NCBI RefSeq assembly: GCF_022682495.2
Contig: NC_071392.1
Coordinates: 57,437,459 to 57,501,458 of the forward strand
DNA length: 64,000 nt
Direction: 5' to 3'
From: Desmodus rotundus
Lineage: Eukaryota > Chordata > Mammalia > Chiroptera > Phyllostomidae
The position numbers and the translations under genes are program-made. Under the pieces are notes generated by a model that was not told the DNA's origin, did no database searches, and saw only the letters and a program-made list of their open reading frames with translations. Shown in pieces: positions 1 to 14,215 of this stretch. Numbering within the stretch: the first letter of the stretch is position 1; the number at the start of each line of letters is the position of its first letter.

Positions 1-1007
1 TGGCTTTGGGTCTAGAAGTATTGTTTCCTGATGAGATTTTTCTACCCCCCTCATTGTAGCTACTTTATCTTAGGGGAGGTGTACGTCCTTGTTTTGGGGG
101 GGGTATAGAAAGCAAAATGCTAAATCACATTCTGTGATTGCCAATGGTTGGTTCTAAATCGTCTCTTCAAGTTTAATTTTCTATAGAAATCCAGTTAGAA
201 AATATTTAGAAGGAAATAACTAATAGAAAGTTGAAATCCTCTATGTTTATAAGAGCCATGTTCTTAAATTGGGAATGGGATATCTATGAAGCCCTGATGT
301 TACAGGGATGTGCTTGTTTGTACATTTTCCAAGGGAGTGGATCCAAGGTTTTCGTTAGATTCTGAACAGGATTTATCATCCCAGAAACCTTATGAGCCAC
401 ATTATAGGAAACACCAATGTCACTCTTTGTGATATGGAGACCTACTTTGCCTGAGTTTGTACCATTAAAAATCTACCTTTGCCTTTATTAAGGTAAAAAC
501 TCTAGTCTTTGCAATGCTATATAAAGCCAGGGATGTCTTTAACGAAGGGTGACAGGTAGTAAATACCTAGGTAAGAGACCCAGACCTAGAAAAGAGACGA
601 ATATTGGCATGAATATAATCCAATGATCAACATATACGAAGACATGAGAATCAGAGGAAGGCCTCTCAAAAGGAACAATTTAATTCTTTTTCTGTAGCAG
701 GATAGAAATGTCAGCTTCTCTGAAATTAGAGTCAAGGAGTTTTTCAAGAGTCAATAAATTGAAAAGTGTTTTCTGTAAAACAATGCAGTATGGATGAATT
801 TATAGGTGAACTCTTTCGAATGACTGAGTATAGATAAACCTGATACAATTGAAACTTTTTAGAGGAAAAAAAGAAAAACTTTCAACATATATTTTCTTAA
901 CCCCCATAATACTGAAACCAGAACTGGTAATATAGCAACAAATTGGAAAACCATAAACAGATCTTAATGAAGAATATGTATATAAAAATGTTTACTTAAA
1001 TACTGGC
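1..1007. other. Unassigned AT-rich DNA
   Basis: I see no convincing coding frame, RNA gene or named repeat here. The stretch is AT-rich with short poly-purine runs. It may hold very old interspersed repeats that cannot be recognised by eye. Confidence 0.5.
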
Positions 1008-2070
1008 AAATAGATTTCAAAAATATATTAAAATAATTTTGCTACATTAGCCTTATACCCAGGGTGTAATATTGCCTTATTATTCAGAAAGCTATTATTA
1101 ACAAAACAGTCAATTAACAGAAAAACACATCACTCTCTCCACAGATACAAAAAGGCATCTGATATTTCTTTCTGTCACTAATTGCACTTTACTCACTGCC
1201 TGCACTTGCACTTTACGGAACAATGTTAAATATACAATAATATTATTATATTGACTCTTTTTCTTGTTCCCAACTTTAATGAAATCATTTCTAGTGCTTC
1301 ACTGAAATAGAAGAAAAACTAAGAAAATTGATTCAAAGCTTATTGGAAATACAAGATAAAAATAGAGTTTAAAAAGACCTTGAGATTAAATCTATCAACA
1401 ATGAGAATTTATAAAAAAGAAAATACATAGAGGAAAGTAATAACCAATAAAACAAAAATGAAAACTTTTCTAATTAAACTAAAATATACTCTATGCTTGC
1501 TGGTGCCACTGTTTTCTTGTTGTTGTGCCATGCCCCTACACAGTTAGCAGGCACAGGCAAGTCCCAAATATGAGTCTCCATAAACTTGGCTAAGAACTTT
1601 CCTTGCAAGCTCCACTATGGAGATTAACTGAGAGGTCAAAAAACCTAACTCATGCACCAGCCGAAATTTCTTTCAGTGGTTATTCCTTACAAGCAGCCAG
1701 GGTTGGCCCATGCTTCAAAGTTTTCAAAAACCTCTCAAAGGTCCACAAATGCCAAGCAGGCAGCAGCTGTACTTGACATATGTAGCTCCAAGCCCAGACC
1801 TAGTGTCAGCTGGCCTGGTTTCATTAAAGTTGAGAACAAAGAATTCAATATACCACTATTACTTATAATTTTTTTCTGAAAGTACAAGCAGCAGCATTAG
1901 CAAGAGAAAGAAATGTCAGATGCCTTTTTGCATCTATGGAGAGGGTGATATGTGTTTCTATTAGTAAAATTTTGTAATAATGACTTTCTAAATATTGAGG
2001 TAATATTATAATCTGGGTAAACCCTCATGTAGTAAAATTATTTTAATGTACTTTTGAAGTCTATTTTCTT
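1008..2070. repeat. Diverged inverted repeat, arms ~200 bp, ~660 bp spacer
   Basis: The left arm is about 1008-1218 and the right arm about 1876-2070, in opposite orientation. The best-conserved part is around 1140-1172 against the reverse complement of about 1905-1941, where both share CAAAAAGGCATCTGA and a following TTTCTTTCT. Similarity continues through a TTAAAATAATTTT block near 1028 and 2043. Both arms resemble a diverged L1 ORF2 reverse-transcriptase segment, sense on the left and antisense on the right. The spacer has no gene I can name. Confidence 0.55.
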
Positions 2071-2079
2071 TTCTTGGTT

Positions 2080-3593
2080 CACAGCATAGCCTCTTCCAGG
2101 TGACCTAGGCAAAGCAAAGCCAACTATCAACCACAGATAACTTTGTAGCTTCTACCAAGTGGCCCAAGGCTGGCCACAGGAAGCAACTGACCTTGGCCTA
2201 TACAACATCCACTACCAAGAAGCACAGAGTCAATAAAACTGGTGACCAGCTTTAGACCACCAAAATCCCACTAAAACAAATCACATTCAATAGGCCAGAC
2301 CCTGCCCAACAGCTCATCCTACAGTTCATGGCCATTTCTCATAGCCAGCCAACTTGCTGGGTTAATCTGATCCATTCACATGTGCAAAGCCCTCAGGACT
2401 CAACTACAACAAGAATACACACATAACTCATACAAGGACACCCCTAGAGCACCGGTCTCAGGTGATCATGGAGACGCTACCCTGAGCCCCATATGTCACT
2501 TACTACAGAAGGCAAAATAGCCAAGAATGGGGGGTGTAACAGATCTACCTAATACATAGAAAAACACAGGGAGGCGGCCAAATATGAAGACAAAGTTACA
2601 TGTCCTAAATTAAAGAACAAGACAAAATTCTGGAAAAAGAACTAAAAAATTATGGAGGCAAGCAATGACCAGATACAGAATTCAAACCAGCAGTTATGAG
2701 GATGCTCATTGAACTTAGGGGAAGAGTACATAACACTTTAACAAAGACACAGGAAACATAAAAATGAAGATAGAAAAAAAATATACCCAGTCAGTAGTGA
2801 AGGATACAATAAATGAAACAAAGAATACATTAAATGGAATAAACAACAGATAAGATGAGGCAGAGGACAGAATGAGAAATAAGACAAGCTTGAGGAACAT
2901 ATAGAATCAGAACAGCAAAAAAAGAAGAAAAAATGAGGATAATTTAAAGGAACCATGGGACAACATGAAGAATAACAACATTCACATCATAGGGATAAAT
3001 GGAGAAGAAGAGAAGGAGCAAGAGATTGAAAAACTATATGGAGAAATAATAACTAAAAAATTCCATCACCTGGGGGAGAAAATAAATAAACAAATTCAGG
3101 AAGTGCAGAGTCCTAAAAAAGATAAAACAAATGAGGCTCAAACATAATAACTAAAATGTCAAAGGATAAAGAAGAAATAATCATAAAGGCAGGAAGAAAA
3201 GAAGTTATTTACCTACAAGGTAACTCCCATTGTCACCTGGTTGTGAACTGAAATTTTTCAGGAGAAGAGATTGGCATGAAATATTGAAAGTGATGGAGAG
3301 TGAGGACCAGCAACCAAGAGTACACTACCCGACAAGGCTATCATTTGACAGAATCAAATGACAGATAATAATATTCCCAGAAAAGAAATAGCTAAAAAGT
3401 TCATCACCACTGAATCAGTATTAAAGTAATGTTAAGGGGCTTTTGTAAGAAGAAAACGAAGTAGAAACAGCTAATTAAAATATGAATAATAAAATAATGA
3501 TAAGAACACTCTTATTGATAAATACTTTAAATGCAAATGGATTAAATACTCCACTCAAAAGACATAAAGCAAATGAATGGATAAGAAAACAAG
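2080..3593 (+). mobile_element. Old L1: 5'UTR part, ORF1 and the first codons of ORF2
   Basis: This is an L1 in plus orientation. About 2090-2600 looks like 5'UTR. About 2600-3435 is decayed ORF1: the frame at 2965-3147 reads NNIHIIGINGEEEKEQEIEK, the ORF1p segment that leads into the RNA-binding (RRM) domain, then ..VQSPKKDK. From 3482 the start of ORF2 is visible (ANGLNTPLKRHKANEWIRK, start of the endonuclease domain). At 3594 the reading breaks off where another L1 5' end begins. Stops and frameshifts show that it is dead. Confidence 0.7.
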
Positions 3594-4580
3594 GTCAGGA
3601 AGAAGTGCAAGATGGCGGAGGAGTGAACAGAAGCCACACTAAACTTCTAGGAACAATCTGGAATTGCAACGAAATTGTGGAGAAATCTCCTGGACAAACA
3701 GCTGAACAATAGTGAGAGAGATGCACTATAATCTCAGACAGACAGAAATCACTTTCAGCACAATCTGACTGGTAAGGAGTGCAGTGGAGACTTGAGAAGG
3801 CTGGCTAGGACCCCACAGGTGGTAGGGCTGGAGGGATAATTAAGCAACTGGTTGGATTCCCCCAAGAAGTGTGGGGTATAAACCCTAAGCTGGGATCCAC
3901 AGCCTAGAGCACCAAAGCCCAAAAAATACACAGATCCCAATCAGCAGCAAAAAGTGCTAGGGTTGTTCTCTGCCAGAGATGAAAAGAGCCATTTAAAGGT
4001 ACAATGCAAAAATTTTCATTTGAGCCATTTACCCTGGGCTCCAGAAAAGGCTTGGGCAGAGTGGGCTGGAGATACCTGAGAGACTTGGAACAGAGGCTTT
4101 GGGAAAAACTGAGACAGTAGCCACTGGGATCCCAGATCTGAGTAGTCACCCATACAGCACCAGCCATCCTGCTTAGGCAGGCCACTCCCCTCTGAACAGC
4201 AGCAGCCTAAGGGGAAAAATTAGCCCTGCCCCCAGGAGAGACTCTGCCCCACCTCTGTGGTGCTTAAGCCTGACTGCTGAGTGTACAGTGAGTAGGTTAA
4301 CAACTGAAGGAGTCAGCCACAGTCAGTAGACCCTGGCAAGGGTGGGAAGGAGTGGACTTAAGATGCTTGAGGAGAGCCTGGGGACAGAGGCATTGGAGAG
4401 ACAACTGGGAGAGTAGCCACCAGGATTCAGAGCTGAGTCATCACCCATACAGCACCAGTCATCCTGCTTAGGCAAGTCACTCCCCTCTGAGCAGCAGCGG
4501 CCAGAGGAGAAACAATAGCCCCAATGCCAGGTTGAATTCTGCCCCATCATGCACATATACATGCACCTATTTATGCATTA
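3594..4580 (+). mobile_element. L1 5'UTR fragment with two tandem monomers
   Basis: It begins with a GTGCAAGATGGCGGAGG start typical of L1 5' ends (YY1-like motif) directly after the older ORF2 start. About 4060-4265 and 4355-4560 are two similar copies offset by 295 bp: CATACAGCACCAG occurs at 4151 and 4446, each followed by a CATCCTGCTTAGGCA block. ORF1 and ORF2 do not follow directly. The next L1 5' end starts at about 4670, so this is a 3'-incomplete copy or part of a compound insertion. Confidence 0.6.
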
Positions 4581-4669
4581 AAATGCAGAGATTTGATTCT
4601 ATTTTTTTGAGACTCACTGTTTAATGAAACAACACTGGAGAAGACCTCAGATTTAAAAGTACCAGTCCT

Positions 4670-6348
4670 GGGATGATTCAAGATGGTAGCAGAGTAAGTG
4701 GATGTTACACTCACCGCCTCTCAGTGATAAACTGGAATTACAATTAAATGATAGAACAATCAACCTGAATAACCAAGTGAGGACTAGCTGAAAAGAAGTC
4801 TTGTAACCAAGGATCAACAGAAGAAGCCACACTGAAACTCACAGGAAAGGCAAAGTCTTGGTAACGACTGGCCCCACATTTATGTTCAGCAGTTATGAAT
4901 CCGGAGGGATATCTCAACTGTAAAGTTTACCCCTGAGGAATGAAGGGTCTCAACTCCATGACAGGCTCCCCAATCTGAAGCACTAAAGCTGGGAAGAGAA
5001 GCCCACATAACATCTGACTGTAAAAACCAGCGGGGATTCTGTCCACCACACACAGACAGAAGTTGGCTAGAAACCCGGGCACCCTCTTAAGGAGGCAGCA
5101 CACAAAATTTCATTCTTGGCCACTCACCTGGAGCTCTGACAGAAGGAAGGCAACTAAAATCAAATTGGAATTGTACAGAGAACCAAGCAAGAGAATTGAA
5201 GAGTTTGCCACCAAGGCCCCTGACAGTGTCCCTCTCTCAAATTGTGCACAGATGCCATTTTTTTTCTTGGGTTAAGCACTGCCCTCCACACTGCATTGAC
5301 CTGTTGGGACTGTGCTGGCCCCACCCTCCCAACTGTCATCCTGTCCTGGTGAGCTCACATCCTGCAGAAAAGTCTGCTGTCTACACTCAGGGCTTATGGT
5401 CTGTTCTTTCTTAGGGAGCACTTGAGGTAATCCAGGCAGTTTCATGGATTTTCAGAGACTCAGGAAGAGATTGAGATGTGTGGGTCTGGAGTAGGGGATA
5501 TCTGCTCCATCCTACCTACTTAATCAGTGCTGTTTGCCAATAGTAGACCCACTAGCCCCATCCAGTCAATTCCCAGGAACCCCACCCTGCCAAGCTTGCA
5601 ACTCACAGAAAAACCTGCTGACTGCACCTAACTTGGGCCTGTGATATACACTTTCTTTGAGAGCTCTTGAAAAGATCCAAGCAGTCTCAGGGATTGTCAG
5701 AGACTTCTGCAGGAAAGACTGGGTTGTATGGTTCTGGAGCAGGACCATGTCTACTCCCTGGCACCAGATCAGCACTGCTTCCCCAAAAGAGATCCCCTAG
5801 TTCTGTTCCTCCCAACTCCCAGTTACCCCTTCCTTCTGAGCTCACCCCTCATGGAAATTGTAGGCTGTGGTGAACCTGAACCCACTATCAGACTTTTTAG
5901 AAAGCCTCTCAATGAAGTCCAGGAAGCCTCAGGGGATAGCAGAGCAGCCAACATGTGGAAGCAGATATCAGGATGCCTTGGGTCATTTGCTCACCTGTCC
6001 TTGAGCTCAGAGTTGTTGGAAGCTGACCTTGATACACAGCTTGGCCCTCTGGTGCCCACACAGGCCCAGGAGAAGTAGCCACAAACTGAAGATCACTTGG
6101 TAGCTCCAGAAAGGTAGATTGGGTCAGTTACAGGAAGCATCTGACATTGACCTGAACTGGATCCCCTCTTTAGAAGGGTAATATTACAACAAACTAGTAT
6201 TACAAGAAATGTTAAAGGGACTTCACTAAGTGAAAAAGAAAGAAGTGTGGAACATAATTATAAAGAATAAATGGCAATATATACCCATTTATGGATAATC
6301 ACTTTAAGTGTAAGTGGATTAAATGCTCCCATCAAAAGAATAGGGTAG
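4670..6348 (+). mobile_element. L1 with monomeric 5'UTR, most of ORF1 deleted
   Basis: The 5' end carries CAAGATGGTAGC at about 4679. The 5'UTR runs to about 6170 and holds three diverged tandem units with a period of about 244 bp (5290-6000). At about 6172 the sequence jumps to the last codons of ORF1 (..GNVKGTSLSEK-like). Near 6271 it enters the start of ORF2 (SGLNAPIKR). ORF2 is then interrupted by a HAL1 at 6349 and resumes at 8257. The missing ORF1 body indicates an internal deletion or an aberrantly processed template. Confidence 0.65.
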
Positions 6349-8247
6349 CTGACATCAGGCCAAGATGGAATCATGGATAGATACACTTTGCTTTCTTGCA
6401 CAACCAAAAGAAGGACAGCAACAAATTTAAAAATAAAAAAATAACAAGAAATGCCAGAAAATTGAACTGTATGTAGGTCTGACAACCAAGGATTTAAAAA
6501 AGAAACATTCATTCAGACTAGGAGGGACAGAGAGGGCAGCTGAGGTGGAAAGGACACATGGCAAGATGGTGGCTGGAGGACTGGGCAGGAAAGGAGGTGG
6601 CTGGTGGACCAGGTGGTCCCACATTTTAATGTGGACAAATAAGGAGGAACACCTGGGGTGTCAGATCACAAAACCCAAGACTCCAACCCTGGAAAAGAAA
6701 GCTTCAAAACCTCTGGCTGTAAAAACCTGTGAGGCTGTGGTGGTAGGAGAAACTCCCAGTCTCACAGGAGAGTTCATTAGAAAGACCCACAGGATCCTTA
6801 AATGTATCTAAATCCACCCATCCAGGAATCAGCAGCAGAAGGGCCCAATTTTCTCATGGGTAGTGGGGGAAGTGACTGAATGTTGGCCGAGAACCTAGCA
6901 AGCAGCATTGTTCCCTCTCTGACCACTCCCCCACATAGAGTGCCACAACACAGTGACCTGGGTTGCCCTACCCTGGCGAATAACTAAGACCTTGCCCCTT
7001 AAATCATAACAGGTGTGCTGAGACAAAGAAATATGGCCCAAATGAAAGAACAGATCAAAACTCCAAATATAGAACTAAGTGATAAAGAGATAGCCAAGCT
7101 ATCAGATGCAGAGTTCAAAACACTGTTAATCAGGATACTCACAAAAATGGTTGTGTATGTTCAGAAAATAGAGGAAAAAGTAAAGACTATGCAAAGTGAA
7201 ATAAAGAAAAATATAAAGGGAACTAACAGTGAGGGGAAGGAAACTGGGACTCAAATCAATGATTTGAAGAAGAAGGAAGAAATAAACATTCAACCAGAAC
7301 AGAATGCAGAAACAAGAATTCAGAATATGAGGAGAGGTTTAGGAACCTCTGGGACAACTTTAAATGTTCCAATATTTGAATCATAGAGGTGCCAGAAGGA
7401 GAAGAGGAAGAGCAAGAAATGAAACATTTTTTAAAAAATAGTGAAGGAGAACTTCCCCAGAAGGAAGCCCAGGAAGCCCAGAGAGTCCCAAAGAAGTTGA
7501 ACTCAAGGAATCACACACCAAGGCACATCATAATTACATTACCCAACATTAAAGATAAGGAGAGAATGTGAAAGCAGCAACAGAAAAGAAGACAGCTCCA
7601 AAGGAGTTCCCATAAAACTATCAGCTGATTTCTCAAAGGTAATCTTACAGGCAAGAAGGGGCTGGAAAGAAGTATTCAATGTCATGAAAGGCAAGGACCT
7701 ACATCCAAGAATACTCTTCAGCAAAGCTTTCATTTAGAATGGAAGGGCAAATAAAGTGCTTCCCAGATAATGTAAAGCTAAACGAGTTCATCATCACCAA
7801 GCCTTTATTATATGAAATGTTAAAGGGACTTATCTAAAAAAAAAAGAAACACTATGAATTGTAAAGTGACAACAAATTCACAACTATCAGCAATTGAACC
7901 TAAAATAAAATAAAAAGAAAAACAAACTATGCAAACAACTAGAACAGGCACAGAATACAGAAATGGAGATCAAATGGAGGGTTATCACTGGGGATGGGAA
8001 GGGGGGAGAATGGGGGGAAAGGTACAGGGAGTAAAAAACATAGATAGTAGGTACAAAATAGACAGAGGGAGGTTAAGAATAGTATAGAAATTAGAGAAGT
8101 CAAAGAACTTATATGAATGACCCATGGATATGAACTAATGGAGGAAAATGCTGGTAGGAGGAGGGATGTAGTGTGGAAGAGGATAAAGGGGGGGGGAATG
8201 GTACAACTGTAACAGCATAATCAATAAAATATACTTTAAAAAGAGAC
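6349..8247 (+). mobile_element. HAL1 (half-L1), full-length older copy
   Basis: This is an L1-derived element with a 5'UTR, ORF1 and a 3'UTR but no ORF2. The 5' end carries GGCCAAGATGGAATC. ORF1 occupies about 7033-7837. After its stop the sequence goes directly into a G-rich 3'UTR (about 7980-8205) and an AATAAAATA end at 8224. The short exact repeat ATAGGGTAG at 6340-6348 and 8248-8256 is the likely target-site duplication, inside an L1 ORF2 start that resumes afterwards. The layout matches the HAL1 class known from mammals. It is more diverged than the copies at 16.6 and 54.7 kb. Confidence 0.8.
7033..7837 (+). pseudogene. HAL1 ORF1 (L1 ORF1p-like), frameshifted
   Basis: This encodes the L1-type nucleic-acid-binding chaperone. 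The start is ATGGCCCAAATG at 7033, followed by an N-terminal segment (LSDKEIAKLSDAEFKTLLIR), a lysine/glutamate-rich presumed coiled coil, then the conserved PEGEEEEQE segment, the HIIITLP block at about 7525 and the RGWKEVFNVMKG-like block near 7656. A one-base loss near 7326 shifts the frame, and an in-frame TGA (relative to the family frame) lies at 7377-7379. It cannot make full-length protein. Confidence 0.75.
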
Positions 8248-8256
8248 ATAGGGTAG

Positions 8257-8880
8257 ATGAATGGATAACAAAACTAGATCTTTACATATGTTGTCTACAA
8301 GAGACTTACATCAGAACAAATGACACACACAGATTGAAAGTAAAGGGATGGAAAATAACATTTTATTCAAATGGAAACGAAGAAGCTGGGTTAGCAATAC
8401 ATATATCAGACAAAATAGACTTTAAAGCAAAGGCCATAACAAGAAAAAAGAATGATGAAGGGATCAATCCAACAAGAAGAAATAAACTTTGTAAATACTT
8501 ATGCATAGGAGGACCTAATTATATAAAGCAAATATTGATGGATGTAAAGGGAGAGATAAACAGTGATACAATCATAGTAGGGACTTTAATACCCCTTGGA
8601 AATGAATGGATAGATCTTGCAGACCAAAAAATCAAGAAGGTAATATCAACCTTAAGTGACACATTAGACCAAAGTGATTTAAGTGATATTTTCTGAGCAT
8701 CATACCTTAAAACTGCAGGATGCACATTCTTTCAAGTGTACATAAACATTTTCTAGAATAAACCACATCTGGGCCATAAAACAAGCCTCAATAACTTAAA
8801 GAAGACTGAAATCATTTCAAGCATCTTCTATACCATAATGGTATGAAACTAGATATCAATTGCTTCTGCAGATACCATGC
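8257..8880 (+). mobile_element. L1 ORF2 endonuclease segment, resumed after HAL1
   Basis: This continues the ORF2 broken at 6348. The frame at 8334-8696 reads L1 endonuclease sequence: RLKVKGWK, then GLAIHISDKIDFK, then GEINSDTIIVGTLIPL, the last corresponding to the EN motif usually ending VGDFNTPL. Here the D of that motif is replaced (VGTLIP), so a catalytic-region residue is missing. The L1 stops near 8880 without RT domain or 3'UTR, so it is 3'-truncated by a later event. Confidence 0.7.
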
Positions 8881-9446
8881 ACAGTGAACTGTCAGTGCTT
8901 TTGTCTTTACCAGTCTGTGAGGATGGTGAAGTTCATATTAATTAGTAAGTGGATTAACTCTGAGATTTCTTACATCAAAACACACAAGACTGACCCAAGG
9001 AATGAAGCCCTCAAAATGAGTTTACTCAAGAATTTGTTGTTCACTTTGCACCCTCACCTGCCTCCTTACAATAATTAACCTCAGACTATGAAAGACAATT
9101 ATAGATCCCACCTCCTTCGACCACCTGAACTGAGCTGTGAATGGCCCCTGGATTTGAGGTGCTGTGGCTGACTGGGAGCCAAGACAAGCAGATTTTTTCC
9201 AGTGTTGTTTTGTAAAAGGGTCCCCAAAACTCAATCAATTTTTTTTGTTTTAATGCACAAAAATTGACTGAAGCTCTAAAATTAGTAAGGTTTTCAGGCA
9301 TGTTGCCAGAATCTCCCAATTAAAGCCCCTGTCTGTGCTTATGCCAAAGGGAAGTGAAAATTGCCAGGCAGCTCTAGGATCAAAAGTAGTATTGTCCTGA
9401 GATTTTCTTATACCTCCCCCATGGCTATGGATAACTTTCTTTGCTT
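8881..9446. other. No recognised feature
   Basis: About 570 bases without a gene or repeat I can name. Confidence 0.4.
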
Positions 9447-9612
9447 AAATTGTTTTTTTTATTTTTTATTTATTGATTTTGAAAGAGAGAGAGGGAAACA
9501 TCAATATGTTCCACTTATTTATGCATTTGTTGATTGATTCTTGTATGTGACCTGACTGGGAATCAAACCCACAACCTTAGTGTATCAGACAACACTCTAA
9601 CCTACTGGTCTA
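9447..9612 (-). mobile_element. Ves-type tRNA-derived SINE
   Basis: Read on the minus strand, the tRNA-like head with B-box region (GGTTTGATTCCCAGTCAGG, 9554-9572) is followed by an ACATTGATGTTTC-like region and an A-rich tail (the T-run near 9450 on the plus strand). This SINE class is typical of bats. The copy is diverged. Confidence 0.65.
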
Positions 9613-9639
9613 GTCTTCCTGCATTCTTTTTTTCCTTCC

Positions 9640-10182
9640 TTTTTCATTGTTGTTCAATTACAGTTGACCCTATTATCCCCCCCCCAATTACTCTCTTCTG
9701 CCCTACCCACCCCTGCATCCCACATTCAATCCTCCCCCCCACTCACTGTTGTCTTTGTCTATGAGTCCTTTATACATGTTCCTTGACAACCCTTCCCCTT
9801 CTTTCCCCCAGTTATTACTCCTCCCCTCCCCTCTGGCCACTGTCAATGTGTTTTTTATTTCCATGTCTCTGGTTCTATTTTGCTTTCTTGTTTGTTTTGT
9901 GGATTAGGTTCCACTCATAGGTGAGATCATTTGGTATTTCTCTTTCACCACCTGGCTTCCTTCACTTAGCATAATGCTCTCCACTTACATTCATGCTGTC
10001 ATGAAAGGTAGGAGGTCCTTCTTTTTGCTGTGTAGTATTCCATTGTGTAAATGTACCACAGTTTTTTGATCCACTTATTTACTGATGGGCACTTAGGCTG
10101 CTTCTAGCACTTGGCTATTGTAGATTGTGCTGCTATGAACATTGGGATGCACGGGATCTTTTGAATTGGTGTTTCAGGACTA
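9640..10182 (-). mobile_element. L1 3' end, 5'-truncated
   Basis: This is a minus-orientation L1 containing the 3'UTR (pyrimidine-rich on the plus strand, about 9650-9960) and the end of ORF2 up to about 10182. The poly(A) appears as T-rich sequence near 9628. The ORF2 C-terminal block is recognisable through its plus-strand complement (GATCCACTTATTTACTGATGGGCACTTAGG, 10069-10098 in part), the same region seen in other L1s of this window. Confidence 0.75.
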
Positions 10183-10528
10183 TAATCATCATTTATAAAA
10201 ATTGACTGCTCTGTAAACCTAAAGATAACTTTATTTCAGAGGAGATTAGTAGAGTCTTAGTATTAATGCTTCAGTATATAGGTATGATTATTTATACATC
10301 CATATAGATGCATATGCACAGTAACTAATAAGTTGTTTTAAAGAGTGCCTTGAGTTTAATTGGAACCTATTTAATTTTATGGCCAAGTATAAGGCACATG
10401 TGTGTTAAACTTTCATGTTTTAAATAATCTTGCTTGCTTAAAGTTTGCCAATATTAAACTAAGATTTTTCTTTAATCTTACTATTTGAAATCGTTGTTAT
10501 TTTTCTAGACCTTTCAATTGTAGAAATT
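10183..10528. other. Unassigned sequence between L1 and CSDE1 retrocopy
   Basis: AT-rich, without a recognised gene or repeat. Confidence 0.4.
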
Positions 10529-10541
10529 TCTAAGTCTCTTT
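10529..10541. repeat. Target-site duplication, left copy (CSDE1 retrocopy)
   Basis: TCTAAGTCTCTTT is identical to 13493-13505 and brackets the retrocopy. On the transcript strand it follows a short A-run, as expected for L1-driven target-primed insertion. Confidence 0.9.
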
Positions 10542-13492
<2,951 letters not shown>

Positions 13493-13505
13493 TCTAAGTC
13501 TCTTT
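13493..13505. repeat. Target-site duplication, right copy (CSDE1 retrocopy)
   Basis: TCTAAGTCTCTTT, exact match to 10529-10541. The minus-strand nick context (CT|AAAGAG) fits the L1 endonuclease preference for TT|AAAA-like sites. Confidence 0.9.
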
Positions 13506-13876
13506 AGTTTGCCTTTTTTTTAAGGACTTGAAGAGTGAATATGAGGTAGTTTTGCTTCCCTGTGTTCACAGTGGTTACTGGGTGAAGAGAGAAGGGGACT
13601 TGTCAGAAGGAAGTTTACTTAAGAGCAGGAAAATCTAACTTTTCAAAGAGCTAAGTATAACCTAATGCAATTGCATGGTTTAAGGGTGGAGCTCTCCCAG
13701 ATAATCTGCCATAGGAAAATTCTGCATTGTTCTTTTAGAGATTCTAAATATGAATTTTTGAAACATTTTGAACTGAAAAGAAAATATGGACAATCTACAT
13801 TCCAGATGTAGGATGTGGGGGTAATTACTGCTTATGGGTGTATATATTTGTGTGCTGGTGCATGCACAATATTTTT

Positions 13877-14081
13877 TAAAACATTTTATTTATTTATTTT
13901 TAGAGAGAAGGGAAGGGAGGGAAAAAGAGGGAGAGAAACATCAATGTGAGGTTTGCTTTCATGGGCCCCAAACTGGGGACCTGGCTGCAACCCAACCATG
14001 TGCCCTGACTGGGAATTGAACCAGCGACCCTTTAGTTCACAGGCTGGAAATTAATCCACTGAGACACACCAGCCAGGGCTA
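13877..14081 (-). mobile_element. Ves SINE, near complete
   Basis: Read on the minus strand it starts GCCCTGGCTGGTGTGTCTCAG, has a B-box-like GGTTCAATTCCCAGTCAGGG, a GGTCCCCAGTTTGGGG block, a CACATTGATGTTTC block and an ATAAATAAATAAAATG tail. It is flanked by imperfect 12-bp direct repeats, CACAATATTTTT (13865-13876) and CACAATCTTTTT (14082-14093), one mismatch. This is a typical bat tRNA-derived SINE. Confidence 0.9.
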
Positions 14082-14129
14082 CACAATCTTTTTGAACTAA
14101 TTGGAATAAGGAGGTAAGAACACACTGAA

Positions 14130-14215
14130 ATCAAACAGAACTGGATTCAAATTCCTGCTCTCTAACTTACTACTGTGCTTATTTGAAATAAGAAATTAAT
14201 TATTTTAGGCCTAAA
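14130..14215 (+). repeat. Possible MIR fragment
   Basis: ACTGGATTCAAATTCCTGCTCT followed by TAACTTACTACTGTG resembles the MIR core region. It is short and diverged. Confidence 0.35.
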
